NCBI RefSeq assembly: GCF_014930455.1
Contig: NZ_JAAIYO010000013.1
Location: 124,001-188,000 of the forward strand
Length of the DNA stretch: 64,000 bases
Reading direction: 5' to 3'
Source: Corallococcus soli
GTDB taxonomy: Bacteria > Myxococcota > Myxococcia > Myxococcales > Myxococcaceae
The position numbers and the translations under genes were made by a program. Positions 8,324-17,782 of this stretch are shown in pieces. How positions within the stretch are numbered: the stretch's first letter is position 1; each line of letters begins with the position of its first letter. Below the pieces are notes generated by a model that was given only the letters and a program-made list of their open reading frames with translations, had not been told where the DNA came from and did not search any database.

Positions 8324-10399
8324 ATGGGAACTCTCGAGTACTACGCGGCGATTGCTCGGATGGCGCCAGGGGCCCTGGCGAAGAGCGCTGTCCGCCGTGT
8401 CCAGGGTGTCGCGCGGCAGGCGCTCTACCGCCGTCGCGAGCAGGTGGACGAAGCCCAGCTGCTGGAGTCCTTCGGTGCCACCCGGGCCGAGGAGCTGGTG
8501 TCGCTGGCGCTGGATCACCGCTCCTCGCGCGCCTGGTGCGAGGTGTCCCAGCGCGAGTCCGTGCGCGCCGCCATCGCGAAGCTGCCGGGCGCGAAGGAGC
8601 GCACGCAGGCCCGCGCGGCGCAGGCGCTCAGGCAGGAGTGGAACGTCTTCGGCACGCCGGTGTCCTTCGGCGAGGGCCGCCCGGTGGACTGGTCGTTGGA
8701 TCCGCTGAGCGGCGAGCGCTACCCCGTGGAGGCCGTGGAGTCGCTGCGGCTGCTCGTGCCGGGCATGGATCCGAAGTACCCCTGGGTGATGGGCCGGCTC
8801 GACAGCCTGGTGGCGCTGGCCCAGGGCGCGTGGGTGACGGACTCCGCCGAGGAGCGCTCGCGGCTGGCGACGGCGTTCGTCGCGCAGACGCTGGACTTCC
8901 TCCAGGCGAACCCCGTGGGCATGGGCGTCCACTGGACGTGCCCCATGGAGATTGCCCTGCGCGCGGCCAACGTCGCGCAGGCGCTGGTGATGTTCGCGGA
9001 CGCGCCGCGGGTGCGCCGCCCGGAGTTCCTGGTGCCCGTGCTGGGCGCGCTCGCGGAGCACTGCGCGTGGGTGGAGGCCCACCTGGAGGACCACGGCGCG
9101 GTGCCCAACAACCACCTGGTGTCCAACCACGTCGGGCTGGCCGTGGTGGGCCTGCTGTTCCCGGAGCTGCCGGGCGCGCCCCGTCAGGTGGCGCTCGCCG
9201 TGAACGGGCTGCGCGCGCAGATGGACGCGCAGGTGCATCCGGAGGGCACGTCCTTCGAGGGCTCCATTCCCTACCACCGCCTGTCGGTGGAGCTGTTCAC
9301 GCTGGCCTTCGTCGTCGCGCGCGGCGCGGGCGTGTCCCTGGGGCCGGCGTACGAGGCGCGTCTGCGATTGATGTATGTCGCGTCGCGCGCGTGGTCTTCC
9401 GAAGCGGGCCTGGCGCCGCAGGTGGGCGACAATGATTCAGGCCGCGTGTTTCCCTTCCAGGACCGGGATGATCGCGAGCAGGGCTATCTGTCCGGCCTGG
9501 GCGCGGCGCTCTTCAACGACGCGGGGCTGTCCGGCGGCGTGTTCCCGGACGAGGCGGCGTGGCTGCTGGGCAGCGCGGGCCTGACGCGTTTCCTCGCGCT
9601 GCCCGTGGCGCCGGCGCCCGTGTCGGTGAGCTTCCCGGAAGGTGGATTTCACACCTTGCGCGGCGCTGGGGTCGTGCTCACTGTCTCGGCCGGAAAACAA
9701 GGGCAACGGGGCGTCGGGGGACACAGCCACAACGACAAGCTTTCCTTCGAGCTCCATGTCGACGGCCGCCCCGTCATCGTCGACCCGGGAACCGGTTCGT
9801 ACACGCGGGATCCGGCGCTGCGCAACGCGATGCGAAGCACCGCGGCGCACAACACGCTTCAGGTGGATGGGGCCGAACAGGCCCCGCTGGATCCGGCGCG
9901 GTTGTTCGCGCTGCCGGAGGACGCACGGGCTCGCGTCGTGGCCTTCCAGCCCGGCGCGCGGCACGACCGGCTGGTGGTGCGCCACGACGGCTACCGCCAC
10001 CTGGCGTCGCCGGTAGGCATTGAGAGGACCTTCCTCCTGGACCGGCACGTTCGCGCGCTGGCCGTGGGAGACCGGCTCATCGGTACGGGCCGTCATGAAG
10101 TGGTGGGACGTTTGCACCTGCCCGATGGGCAGGCGCGGTGGTGCGAGCCCGACGCGGCGGTGCTGGCGCGGGCCCAGCGCGTGCAGGAAGGACCTCAATC
10201 CTTCGAGGCACGGGCTGTCGAGATTGGACCGGCGCGGGCGCCCGTGGGTTGGGTGCTGCTGGAGCGGGGGTTGGAGACCTCGCTCGTGCCGTCGAAGTAC
10301 TCGCCCGGGTATGGGCGGGTGGTGTCGTCGGTGTCGGTGGAGTTCCGGAGGCAGCAGACGCCTCCGGCGAGGCTGGGGTGGGTGTTCGTCTTCAGGTGA
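8324..10399 (+). CDS. Heparinase II/III (alginate-lyase-like) family protein
   Basis: 691 aa from the ATG at 8324, preceded by GGAAGGGG; longer in-frame readings run back through the intergenic promoter and are rejected. The N-terminal half (about 30-380) is an alpha/alpha-toroid type region, with MGVHWTCPMEIALRAAN and PNNHLVSNHVGLAVVGL resembling the (alpha/alpha) lyase core. The C-terminal half (about 430-690) is beta-rich, with the heparinase_II_III signature around GGHSHNDKLSFELHVDGRP and DPGTGSYTRD. Members eliminate uronic-acid polysaccharides or accompany exopolysaccharide assembly clusters. A nucleotide-sugar dehydrogenase follows 62 nt downstream, consistent with a role in polysaccharide metabolism. 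No clear signal peptide is visible, so the site of action is uncertain. Confidence 0.87.
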   Translation: MGTLEYYAAIARMAPGALAKSAVRRVQGVARQALYRRREQVDEAQLLESFGATRAEELVSLALDHRSSRAWCEVSQRESVRAAIAKLPGAKERTQARAAQALRQEWNVFGTPVSFGEGRPVDWSLDPLSGERYPVEAVESLRLLVPGMDPKYPWVMGRLDSLVALAQGAWVTDSAEERSRLATAFVAQTLDFLQANPVGMGVHWTCPMEIALRAANVAQALVMFADAPRVRRPEFLVPVLGALAEHCAWVEAHLEDHGAVPNNHLVSNHVGLAVVGLLFPELPGAPRQVALAVNGLRAQMDAQVHPEGTSFEGSIPYHRLSVELFTLAFVVARGAGVSLGPAYEARLRLMYVASRAWSSEAGLAPQVGDNDSGRVFPFQDRDDREQGYLSGLGAALFNDAGLSGGVFPDEAAWLLGSAGLTRFLALPVAPAPVSVSFPEGGFHTLRGAGVVLTVSAGKQGQRGVGGHSHNDKLSFELHVDGRPVIVDPGTGSYTRDPALRNAMRSTAAHNTLQVDGAEQAPLDPARLFALPEDARARVVAFQPGARHDRLVVRHDGYRHLASPVGIERTFLLDRHVRALAVGDRLIGTGRHEVVGRLHLPDGQARWCEPDAAVLARAQRVQEGPQSFEARAVEIGPARAPVGWVLLERGLETSLVPSKYSPGYGRVVSSVSVEFRRQQTPPARLGWVFVFR

Positions 10400-10413
10400 A
10401 TGGTGTGGGTCGG

Positions 10414-10441
10414 GACAGGTGAGCCGGCGAGGCCGCCTGTC
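10414..10441 (+). terminator. Hairpin between heparinase-like and dehydrogenase genes
   Basis: Outer arms GACAGG (10414-10419) and CCTGTC (10436-10441), with an inner CGGC/GCCG stem, form a two-part hairpin just before the dehydrogenase ribosome site. It could attenuate read-through between the two genes or mark the 3' end of the first. It is too weak to separate the genes firmly. Confidence 0.3.
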
Positions 10442-10461
10442 AATTGCTGGGAGTAACGACA

Positions 10462-11790
10462 ATGCGCGTGATGGTTGGCAACCCCTTGCTGGAGCGGATC
10501 AGCAATCGGGAGGCGAAGGTGGGCGTGGTGGGTCTCGGTTATGTCGGTCTTCCCCTGGGCATGGCGTTCGCGGACGCCGGCTTCATGGTGACCGGCCTGG
10601 ACGTGGATCAGCGCAAGATCGACAAGATCACGAAGGGTGAGAGCTACATCAAGCACATCCCCAGCGAGCCGCTGGCGAAGCTCACCCAGGCGGGAAAGCT
10701 CACGGCGAGCAATGAGTTCGCCAGGTCCCGCGAGCTGGACTGCGTCATCATCTGCGTGCCCACGCCGCTGACCGCGTCGCGTGAGCCGGACATGAGCTTC
10801 ATCATCGCCACGGGCGAGGCGCTGGCGCCGTACGTGCGTCCCGGCCAGCTCTTCATCCTGGAGTCCACCACCTACCCGGGCACCACCGAGGAGATCCTCA
10901 AGCCCCTGCTGGAGAAGGGCGGCCTCAAGGCGGGCGTGGACTTCTTCCTGGCCTTCAGCCCGGAGCGCGAGGACCCGGGCAACAAGGGCTTCAACACCAA
11001 GACGATCCCGAAGGTCGTCGGCGGCTACTCGCCCGCGTGCCTTGAGGTCGCGGTGGCGCTCTACGGCAGCGCGCTGAAGGAGGTCGTCCCGGTGTCCTCC
11101 ACGCGCGTGGCGGAGCTCTCCAAGCTGCTGGAGAACATCTACCGCTGCGTGAACATCGCGATGGTCAACGAGATGAAGATGCTCTGCGACCGCATGAACG
11201 TGGACGTCTGGGAGGTCATCCAGGCCGCCAGCACGAAGCCCTTCGGCTTCCAGCCGTTCTACCCGGGCCCCGGCCTGGGCGGGCACTGCATCCCCATCGA
11301 CCCGTTCTACCTGACGTGGAAGGCGCGCGAGTTCGAGTTCCACACCAAGTTCATCGAGCTGGCCGGCGAGGTGAACTGGCAGATGCCGTACTACGTGGTG
11401 CAGCGCACGATGGAGGCGCTCAACGCGGGCAAGAAGGTCCTCAACGGCGCGAAGGTCCTCTGCCTGGGCGCGGCGTACAAGAAGGACATCGACGACTTCC
11501 GTGAGTCCCCGTCGCTGCGCGTGATGACGCTCCTGAAGGAGAAGGGCGCGGACATCAGCTACCACGACCCGTTCGTGAAGGAGCTGCACAAGGGCCACGG
11601 CTTCAACATGGAGATGAAGTCCGTCCCCCTGGATGCGGAGACCCTGGGCCAGTACGACGCGGTCATCATCCTGACCGACCACTCGCACATCGACTACAAC
11701 GAGCTGGTCCAGCGCTCGAACATCGTCATCGACACGCGCAACGCGACGAAGGCCGTCACGGAGGGACGCGAGAAGATCATCAAGGCGTAG
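10462..11790 (+). CDS. UDP-sugar (nucleotide sugar) dehydrogenase
   Basis: 442 aa. ATG at 10462 follows CTGGGAG about 9 nt upstream; an in-frame TTG six codons earlier is disregarded. An NAD-binding Rossmann motif, VGVVGLGYVGLPLG, is near residues 15-28. PTPLTASREPD, ESTTYPGTT and FSPEREDPGN are conserved sites of the UDP-glucose/GDP-mannose dehydrogenase family. PGPGLGGHCIPIDPFYL contains the catalytic cysteine (Cys in GGHC). GAAYKKDIDDFRESPSL starts the C-terminal domain. The enzyme makes a UDP-uronic acid by two-step oxidation. The motif set fits the UDP-HexNAc subgroup (WbpA/WecC type) better than Ugd, but the substrate is inferred. It probably feeds surface polysaccharide synthesis with the upstream heparinase-like gene. 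A strong hairpin follows at 11818-11845. Confidence 0.92.
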   Translation: MRVMVGNPLLERISNREAKVGVVGLGYVGLPLGMAFADAGFMVTGLDVDQRKIDKITKGESYIKHIPSEPLAKLTQAGKLTASNEFARSRELDCVIICVPTPLTASREPDMSFIIATGEALAPYVRPGQLFILESTTYPGTTEEILKPLLEKGGLKAGVDFFLAFSPEREDPGNKGFNTKTIPKVVGGYSPACLEVAVALYGSALKEVVPVSSTRVAELSKLLENIYRCVNIAMVNEMKMLCDRMNVDVWEVIQAASTKPFGFQPFYPGPGLGGHCIPIDPFYLTWKAREFEFHTKFIELAGEVNWQMPYYVVQRTMEALNAGKKVLNGAKVLCLGAAYKKDIDDFRESPSLRVMTLLKEKGADISYHDPFVKELHKGHGFNMEMKSVPLDAETLGQYDAVIILTDHSHIDYNELVQRSNIVIDTRNATKAVTEGREKIIKA

Positions 11791-11817
11791 GGCTGGAAGG
11801 TACGGACAGGTGACGCC

Positions 11818-11845
11818 CGCCTGGAGGCCGCAAGGCTTCCAGGCG
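11818..11845 (+). terminator. Strong hairpin terminator with GCAA tetraloop
   Basis: CGCCTGGAGGCC (11818-11829) and GGCTTCCAGGCG (11834-11845) form a 12-bp stem with one G-U pair, closed by a GCAA (GNRA) tetraloop. It lies 27 nt after the dehydrogenase stop. No U-run follows. It most likely ends the polysaccharide-gene transcript. Confidence 0.6.
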
Positions 11846-11928
11846 AGAGGGTCCTCGCTTCACGCGCCGCCGGGAGGGGCTGCGCGCGAGGGGAGGGCCC
11901 TCGTCCTTTTTTGGCTACAGTGCGCGCC

Positions 11929-13674
11929 GTGCCCAGAGCCTCCCGTCCCCTGTTCCCGCTGTTCGTGGCCGCGTCCCTGTTGATGGGCGCGGCGCCCGCG
12001 CCGGATCCGCGCTCCCAGCTGCTGGAGGCGATGTCCACGGAGCTGACGCGCAACCAGCAGCAGTTGAAGGTGACCGGCCACGAAGCGCCGTACTTCATCA
12101 GCTACCTGGTGAAGGACTACGAGTCGCGGCTGCTCGTCGCGCGCTACGGCGCGGTGTTCCAGGACGACGACTACCGCGAGCGCAAGCTGGGCGTGGACGT
12201 GCGCGTGGGCAGCTACGACTTCGACAGCTCCGTCGCGGACTCGCTCGACTTCGGCTTCAGCACCAGCAAGGGCGCGAGCTTCACCGCGCGCAAGGAGGGG
12301 CCGCTGGACGCGTCCCCGCTGGCGCTGCGCACCGCGCTGTGGCTCGTCACCGACGAGAAGTACAAGGCCGCGCTCTTCCAGTTCCTGAAGAAGAAGGGCG
12401 AGGACGTCTACGCGGTGGAGGACCCCAAGCGGGCGGCGTCCTTCTCCCGCGAGACGCCCTCCACCTACGTGCAGCCGCCGGTGGCCTTCCCGTTTGATCG
12501 CGAGAAGTGGCGCAAGCTGGCCCGCGACGTGTCCGCGCGCTTCAACCACCACCCGGAGCTGTTCGACTCGGAGGTGCGCATCACCGCGGACAAGGCGACG
12601 CGGCTGTTCGTCTCCTCCGAGGGCACAAAGCTCATCACGGAGGAGACGCTGTACGCGCTGCACGTCTCCGCGGTGACGCGCGCGCCGGACGGACAGCTCC
12701 TGGACAACTCGCGCACCTTCTACCTGCCCACGGAGGCCGGCATGCCGGACGCGGCGAAGGTGCACACGGCGGCGCAGAAGGTCATCGACGAGCTGCTCGC
12801 GCTGCGGCAGGCGCCCGCCATCGTCCCGTACGCGGGGCCGGCCATCCTGGCGCCGGAGGCCGCGGGCGTGCTCTTCCACGAGACGCTGGGCCACCGGCTG
12901 GAGGCGGAGCGCCAGGACGGCGACAGTGACGGCAAGACGTTCAAGGGCCAGGAGGGCAAGCAGATCCTCCCGTCCTTCCTGTCGCTGCGGGATGATCCCT
13001 CCAGGCGGGAGGTGAACGGCGAGCCGCTCAACGGCTACTACCTCTACGACGAGGAGGGCGTGAAGGCGCAGCCGGTGACGCTGGTGGAGAAGGGCGTGCT
13101 CAAGGGCTACCTGATGAGCCGCCACCCGGTGGAGGGCTTCGCGAAGTCCAACGGCCACGGGCGCGGCCAGGGCACGCTCCAGCCGGTGGCGCGCATGGGC
13201 AACCTGCTGGTGGACAGCACGAAGCAGGTGAGCGACGCGGAGCTGAAGAAGATGCTCGTCGCGGAGGCGAAGCGGCAGGGCAAGCCATACGGGCTCATCA
13301 TCCGCGACATCACCGGCGGCAACACCAACACGTCCAGCTACGGCTACCAGGCCTTCAAGGGCGTGCCGCGCATGGTGTACCGCGTGGACGTGAAGACGGG
13401 GGAGGAGACGCTGGTGCGGGGCGTGGAGATCGTCGGCACGCCGCTGTCGTCGGTGAACCGCATCCTCGCCACGGGCCAGCGCCTGGGCGTGTTCAACGGC
13501 TTCTGCGGCGCGGAGAGCGGCAACGTGCCGGTGTCCACCGTGGCGCCCGCGGTGCTGCTCCAGGAGCTGGAGCTCCAGCGGGCCATGGAGGGCAAGGACC
13601 GGCCGCCCCTGCTCCCCAGCCCGGCCGCCCCGAAGCAGGCGGCGACCGGACCGGAGGCGAAGCGCGGGGGCTAG
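11929..13674 (+). CDS. TldD/PmbA-family metallopeptidase-like protein, exported
   Basis: 581 aa from the GTG at 11929. In-frame GTG (11920) and TTG (11911) codons lie just upstream. The 11929 start is preferred because it gives a compact signal peptide (basic start, then LFPLFVAASLLMGAAPA). GGCTACAGT lies about 7 nt before it, as in leaderless starts. The second half carries the TldD/PmbA metal site HETLGH (His317 to His322) in AGVLFHETLGHRLEAER, and Gly-rich segments such as ITGGNTNTSSYGYQAF. Cytosolic TldD/TldE cleave peptides; this version is predicted to be secreted to the periplasm. The substrate is unknown. The gene is convergent with the GH13 gene and their stop codons share CTAG. Confidence 0.88.
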   Translation: MPRASRPLFPLFVAASLLMGAAPAPDPRSQLLEAMSTELTRNQQQLKVTGHEAPYFISYLVKDYESRLLVARYGAVFQDDDYRERKLGVDVRVGSYDFDSSVADSLDFGFSTSKGASFTARKEGPLDASPLALRTALWLVTDEKYKAALFQFLKKKGEDVYAVEDPKRAASFSRETPSTYVQPPVAFPFDREKWRKLARDVSARFNHHPELFDSEVRITADKATRLFVSSEGTKLITEETLYALHVSAVTRAPDGQLLDNSRTFYLPTEAGMPDAAKVHTAAQKVIDELLALRQAPAIVPYAGPAILAPEAAGVLFHETLGHRLEAERQDGDSDGKTFKGQEGKQILPSFLSLRDDPSRREVNGEPLNGYYLYDEEGVKAQPVTLVEKGVLKGYLMSRHPVEGFAKSNGHGRGQGTLQPVARMGNLLVDSTKQVSDAELKKMLVAEAKRQGKPYGLIIRDITGGNTNTSSYGYQAFKGVPRMVYRVDVKTGEETLVRGVEIVGTPLSSVNRILATGQRLGVFNGFCGAESGNVPVSTVAPAVLLQELELQRAMEGKDRPPLLPSPAAPKQAATGPEAKRGG

Positions 13675-16600
13675 CCGACCCGCTTCATCACCACGTAGCC
13701 GGCGGCGGGGATGTTCACCTTGGTGTTCCCGCCGTTCAGCGTGGCGCCGAAGTTGCCGAAGTTGCCACCGCCGTACGCGCCCGCGTCGCTGTTGAGCACT
13801 TCCTTCCACTGCCCGGGAGGCAGCGGCAGGGTGTAGCCGTCCAGGTTCTTCTTGTTGAGGCTGCCCACCACGAGGAACTCCTCGTTGCCCGACTTGCGCG
13901 TGAAGGCCAGCACGCTGTCGTCGTTGTGGGTGTAGACGCGCTTGACCTCCGCCGCCGCGCTGAAGGCCGGGCTGCTGTTGCGCAGGCCGATGGCGTCCTT
14001 GTAGAAGTTGAAGCTCTGCCGGCGGGTGACGTCCAGCATCGCGTCCTTGCGCTCGGAGGCGGGCAGGCTGGAGATCTCCTTGAAGAGCTTGCGGTCGTCC
14101 GCGGAGAAGGCCTTGTAGGCAGCGTCCTTCGCCTGCGCGTCGGGGGAGAGCGTGAAGAGGCGCTCGTAGGTGGCCTTCGTCGCGTCGTTGAACGTGACCT
14201 TGCCGAAGTCCACGCCCTTGCCCACGTCCTGCCAGCTCCAGTCGCTGTCCCAGGTGGAGGGGTTGCCCCAGCGGAAGTCGTTCTGCGCGCCGAACTCGTC
14301 ACCCTGGAAGAACATCGGGATGCCGGGGCCGGCCATGCCCATGCCGCCGGTGAAGCGCGCGGCGCCGCGCGTCCACTGGTCCGGGAAGTCGGTGGCGTTC
14401 TCACCCTCCGCGGTGTTCATCGTGCGCTGGGCGTTCCCCACCTCGTCGTGGTTGGAGATGATGGACAGCGCCTTCTGCCAGCTGTCCAGCCCGCGCGGCG
14501 CCGTCATGAGGTTGACGAACGCGTCCATGTCCGTCTTCAGCCCGCGCGCGGCCGCCTGCACCAGGCCCGGCTTGCTGTTGTCGTTGACCAGCCGGTGCTG
14601 GAACTCCGTGTACCACTGCGCGTCGAAGCCGCCGCCGGTGCCGTCCGCCTGCGCGGGGCGGGAGATGGACGGGTCGTAGTCGAACTGCTCCGCCACGGTC
14701 CACACGTCCGGGTTGACGAAGTGCACCTGACGGTTGATCTCCCGGAGCATCTCCCAGCCGTCCTTGCCGCCCGTGCCCTTGATGGGCTCCGTGAAGTCGA
14801 ATCTCAGGCCGTCGAACTTCAGCTCCTGCACCTGCTGCACGGCGTGGTCGATGAAGAGCTGCTTCACCTGCGGCGTGTTGTACGCGGGGACGGCGCCCCA
14901 GGCCGTGTCGCGCTGTTCGAACTTGCCCGGCTCCTTGGACCAGTTGAAGTACGGGTTGCTGGGGCCGCCCACGTTCCACAGGCCGTTGTGGTCGCCGAAG
15001 ACGTGGTTGTAGACGACGTCCGACACCACGTTGAGGCCCTTGCCGTGGGCCGCGTCGATGAAGCGCTTGAGGGCTTCATCGCCCTCCACCCACTGGCCCG
15101 TGTCGTCCTCGAAGCCGAGCGAGCTCTCCGCCGCGAGGCTGTTGACGCCCAGGTAGCCCCAGTTGCGGCTGCCCTCCACCTCGTTCGTGGGCAGCAGCTC
15201 CAGCGTGGTGACGCCCAGCTCCTTGAAGTAATCCAGCTTCTTGAGCAGGTCCTCCATGGTGGAGCGGTTGGCGTTGCCCGCCTGGCCCAGGAAGCTGCCC
15301 GCGTGCAGCTGGTACACCGTCCACTTGGACGGGTCCTTCTCACGGGGCACGTTGTCGTTCTTGAACTGGAACGTCGTGGGGTCCGTGAAGATGGAGCCGC
15401 GGAAGTCCACGCCGCTACCCACGGTGATGAGGTCGCTCCAGGGGTCGTTCTCCGACGAGGCGAGGCGCTCCGCCTGGGACAGCTTCCCGTCGCTGTTCAC
15501 GTCGTCGCGCAGGTGCAGCTTGCCCTGCGCGTCCTTGTCGAACACCTGGAACTCGTAGCGCAGGCCCGCGAGCTTCGAAGGATCATTGACGAGCGCGGTC
15601 CACGCGCCGCCCTGGTTCTTCATCTTGATGCGGCCGTCGTCCGTGACGTTGCGCGACCAGAAGTCGCTGTTCGCCGCGCCGCCCCGGAGCTTGTCGACGA
15701 GCGTCTCGTCGAACCGGCCCAGGCGCTCCTGGAGCTGCGCCTTGTCGAGCGGGTTGCCGTCGCCGTCCTTGAGGACCAGGTACGCGCTGTCCGCGTCCTC
15801 GGCGTCGTCCACGTCGAAGCGCATCAGCTCGGTGGCGCCGGGGAAGTAGCGGTTCACCTCCTGGCCGCGCATGGGGTCCAGGAAGAGCCGGTCCAGGCCG
15901 CGCTGCTCGCCCATCATCCGGCGGGCGTACGGGTCCGGCCGGTCGCTGGTGGCGCCCGTGGAGTCCACGACTTCGTAGACGTAGGACTTGCCCTCCAGCT
16001 GGCTCCAGGCGCCCTTCGCCTGGGCGGTCCAGTTGCCGCCCTCGTCGCGCGTGAGCGGGATGCGCTGCTGCTGCCCCTGCTTGTCGGTGACCTTCACCTG
16101 CACCGCGCGCGCGTCCGGCGCCCAGAACTTGAAGGACACGTCCTGGCCGGAGCGCTGCGCGCCCATCTGGTGGTACGTCGTGGGCGAATAGGACGCGGTG
16201 GGCTTGGACAGGTCCAACTTGAGGTTGCCCTCGCCCATCACCGCCCACTGGTCCTTGCCGGACGGGCCGTCCACGCTGACGCCCCACTCCCAGTTGCGCG
16301 CGAGGCCGTCGTCCGCGACCTTCACGGTCGCCTCGTACTTGCCATTGCCCAGGGGCTTCATGGGGATGCCGCCGCCGCTCCACTGCGCGCTGAAGCGGCC
16401 GTCCGCGTCCCAGCTGCCCTTGAGCTTCGGGTTGGTGAGCTGGTTGTGCGGGCCCGCGTCGTACGTGAACGTGATGGTGCGGGTGACGGGCTTCTCCACC
16501 GAGGCGCCCGGACGCACCGGGGCCGTGGGCGCGGCGCCCAGCAGGGCCTCCGTGTTGCCGGAGCGGGCCAGGGTGCCAGACCCCGCGACCGGGCCCTTCG

Positions 16601-16766
16601 CACTCGCGGTCGGGGTGGCTTCGAAGGCGGACGTGTTCCGGCGGGCGGCGGCGGCCCTGGCGGCGGCCGCCTTCTGCTGGGCGAGCACCTTGTCGGCGTC
16701 GACCGTGGTGGACGCCGTGGCGGGGGCCTGGGCGCGGGTCGGGCGGTTGATCTTGGAGTCACTCAC
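13671..16766 (-). CDS. GH13 alpha-glucan-active enzyme with CBM48-like domain and EF-hand loop
   Basis: 1031 aa from the GTG at 16766, set by GGAGGA about 8 nt upstream. The N-terminal about 80 residues are Ala/Thr-rich linker with no signal peptide. Next are beta-sandwich modules, including a CBM48-like one near 190-290 (SFKFWAPDARAVQVKV). A (beta/alpha)8 barrel from about 510 carries all four GH13 regions: DVVYNH (583-588), catalytic nucleophile Asp657 in GLRFDFTE, acid/base Glu693 in VAEQFDYD, and Asp774 in ISNHDEVGN. A perfect 12-residue EF-hand loop, DVNSDGKLSQAE, is at 422-433 in an insert before the barrel. The architecture fits branching or debranching-type glycogen enzymes. The specificity cannot be fixed by eye. 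Confidence 0.9.
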   Translation of the reverse strand: MSDSKINRPTRAQAPATASTTVDADKVLAQQKAAAARAAAARRNTSAFEATPTASAKGPVAGSGTLARSGNTEALLGAAPTAPVRPGASVEKPVTRTITFTYDAGPHNQLTNPKLKGSWDADGRFSAQWSGGGIPMKPLGNGKYEATVKVADDGLARNWEWGVSVDGPSGKDQWAVMGEGNLKLDLSKPTASYSPTTYHQMGAQRSGQDVSFKFWAPDARAVQVKVTDKQGQQQRIPLTRDEGGNWTAQAKGAWSQLEGKSYVYEVVDSTGATSDRPDPYARRMMGEQRGLDRLFLDPMRGQEVNRYFPGATELMRFDVDDAEDADSAYLVLKDGDGNPLDKAQLQERLGRFDETLVDKLRGGAANSDFWSRNVTDDGRIKMKNQGGAWTALVNDPSKLAGLRYEFQVFDKDAQGKLHLRDDVNSDGKLSQAERLASSENDPWSDLITVGSGVDFRGSIFTDPTTFQFKNDNVPREKDPSKWTVYQLHAGSFLGQAGNANRSTMEDLLKKLDYFKELGVTTLELLPTNEVEGSRNWGYLGVNSLAAESSLGFEDDTGQWVEGDEALKRFIDAAHGKGLNVVSDVVYNHVFGDHNGLWNVGGPSNPYFNWSKEPGKFEQRDTAWGAVPAYNTPQVKQLFIDHAVQQVQELKFDGLRFDFTEPIKGTGGKDGWEMLREINRQVHFVNPDVWTVAEQFDYDPSISRPAQADGTGGGFDAQWYTEFQHRLVNDNSKPGLVQAAARGLKTDMDAFVNLMTAPRGLDSWQKALSIISNHDEVGNAQRTMNTAEGENATDFPDQWTRGAARFTGGMGMAGPGIPMFFQGDEFGAQNDFRWGNPSTWDSDWSWQDVGKGVDFGKVTFNDATKATYERLFTLSPDAQAKDAAYKAFSADDRKLFKEISSLPASERKDAMLDVTRRQSFNFYKDAIGLRNSSPAFSAAAEVKRVYTHNDDSVLAFTRKSGNEEFLVVGSLNKKNLDGYTLPLPPGQWKEVLNSDAGAYGGGNFGNFGATLNGGNTKVNIPAAGYVVMKRVG

Positions 16767-16851
16767 GGGGGGAATCCTCCGACGGCCCACGACATCGCGG
16801 GCGTCTTCATCTTTTCGGGCTTGTGCCCTCCAGAGTTGTGTCTGGCGGGCC

Positions 16852-17772
16852 TCAAGGCGGGGGCAGTGGTTTGGAGAACAAAGGAATCCAGGGAAGCCCC
16901 CGGTTTTCGCCGCGCGAGCGGTCCACGGCAGGCACTGCCGGTGCGAGCCGCCCACCCTTGAAGCCACGCAGGTACACGTAGCGGCGGAAGTCGCGCAGGA
17001 AGGCCTCCACGGGGATTCCCATGGCTTCCTGGAAGGCCGGGGGAAAGTCTTGACCCCGTTGCATGGCGTGGAAGGTGTCGCGGACGCGCACCTCACCGTA
17101 GCGGGCCATGAGGAAGGTGAAGGCGTGGTGGGCGGCGCCGTAGACGGTGGCGTTCTCGGACTCGTAGAGGGACTCCGCGCGTGCGAGCGGGTCGGCCTGG
17201 GGGTGTTCGTGGAGGAAGCGGGACAGGTCCTCCAGGCTGGGGACGCGGTAGCCCTGGCCCGCGGTGTAGGAGGCCATGCCTTCGCTGAACCACAGGGGAA
17301 TGCCCTTCTTCGTCCAGGTCATGCGGCTGGCGGACACCTGGTACATGAGGCTGTGGGTGAGCTCGTGCAGGAGCAGCTCGTCCACCTGCTTCTGGGAGGC
17401 CCCGGAGCGCGTCCACGTGCGGGGGCTCTGGACCTCCACCTGTTCGAAGCGGGCCCAGGCGCGCAGGAATCCGTGGTCGGGGCGGTTGGCGGCGCGCTCC
17501 AGGGCGGCGTGGTTGGGGTGGATGACCAGGGTGACGGGCTCGTGGAAGGTGCCCCAGCGGGCGAGCCGGGGCCCGGCGTGCTCCACGGCCCGGCGCACCA
17601 TGTCCGCGGCCTGGGCTTCCCTGGGGCCATGGGCGAAGTGGAACCGACCGCCGGGCAGCTCCAGCGAGGCGTCCGGGTCCACGGGGGGCTTGTGCATGGA
17701 CGCGCACGCCGACAGCAGGGCCAGCGCCACGACGATGATGCTCCCGCGTCCACCGGTACTGCCCACCCGCAT
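16852..17772 (-). CDS. Lipoprotein with gluzincin-type zinc protease motif
   Basis: 306 aa from the ATG at 17772, which follows GAGGGG and avoids overlapping the upstream gene. A signal peptide ends in a lipobox, LALLSAC, so the protein is predicted to be lipid-anchored. HELTHS (HExxH zinc motif) with a downstream SEGMASYTAG supplies two His ligands and a Glu, as in M61/peptidase-MA-like proteins. The spacing LLLHELTHSLMY ... IPLWFSEGMASY is typical of that group. It is 10 nt downstream of the phosphatase-superfamily gene and upstream of GH13, all leftward, so the three may be co-transcribed. Substrate unknown. Confidence 0.82.
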   Translation of the reverse strand: MRVGSTGGRGSIIVVALALLSACASMHKPPVDPDASLELPGGRFHFAHGPREAQAADMVRRAVEHAGPRLARWGTFHEPVTLVIHPNHAALERAANRPDHGFLRAWARFEQVEVQSPRTWTRSGASQKQVDELLLHELTHSLMYQVSASRMTWTKKGIPLWFSEGMASYTAGQGYRVPSLEDLSRFLHEHPQADPLARAESLYESENATVYGAAHHAFTFLMARYGEVRVRDTFHAMQRGQDFPPAFQEAMGIPVEAFLRDFRRYVYLRGFKGGRLAPAVPAVDRSRGENRGLPWIPLFSKPLPPP

Positions 17773-17782
17773 CCCGAGCCCC

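Noticed and set aside
13926-16961. Long plus-strand open frame opposite the GH13 gene
   Set aside because: The GH13 catalytic motifs and codon bias are on the minus strand; the plus frame has no motif or ribosome site.
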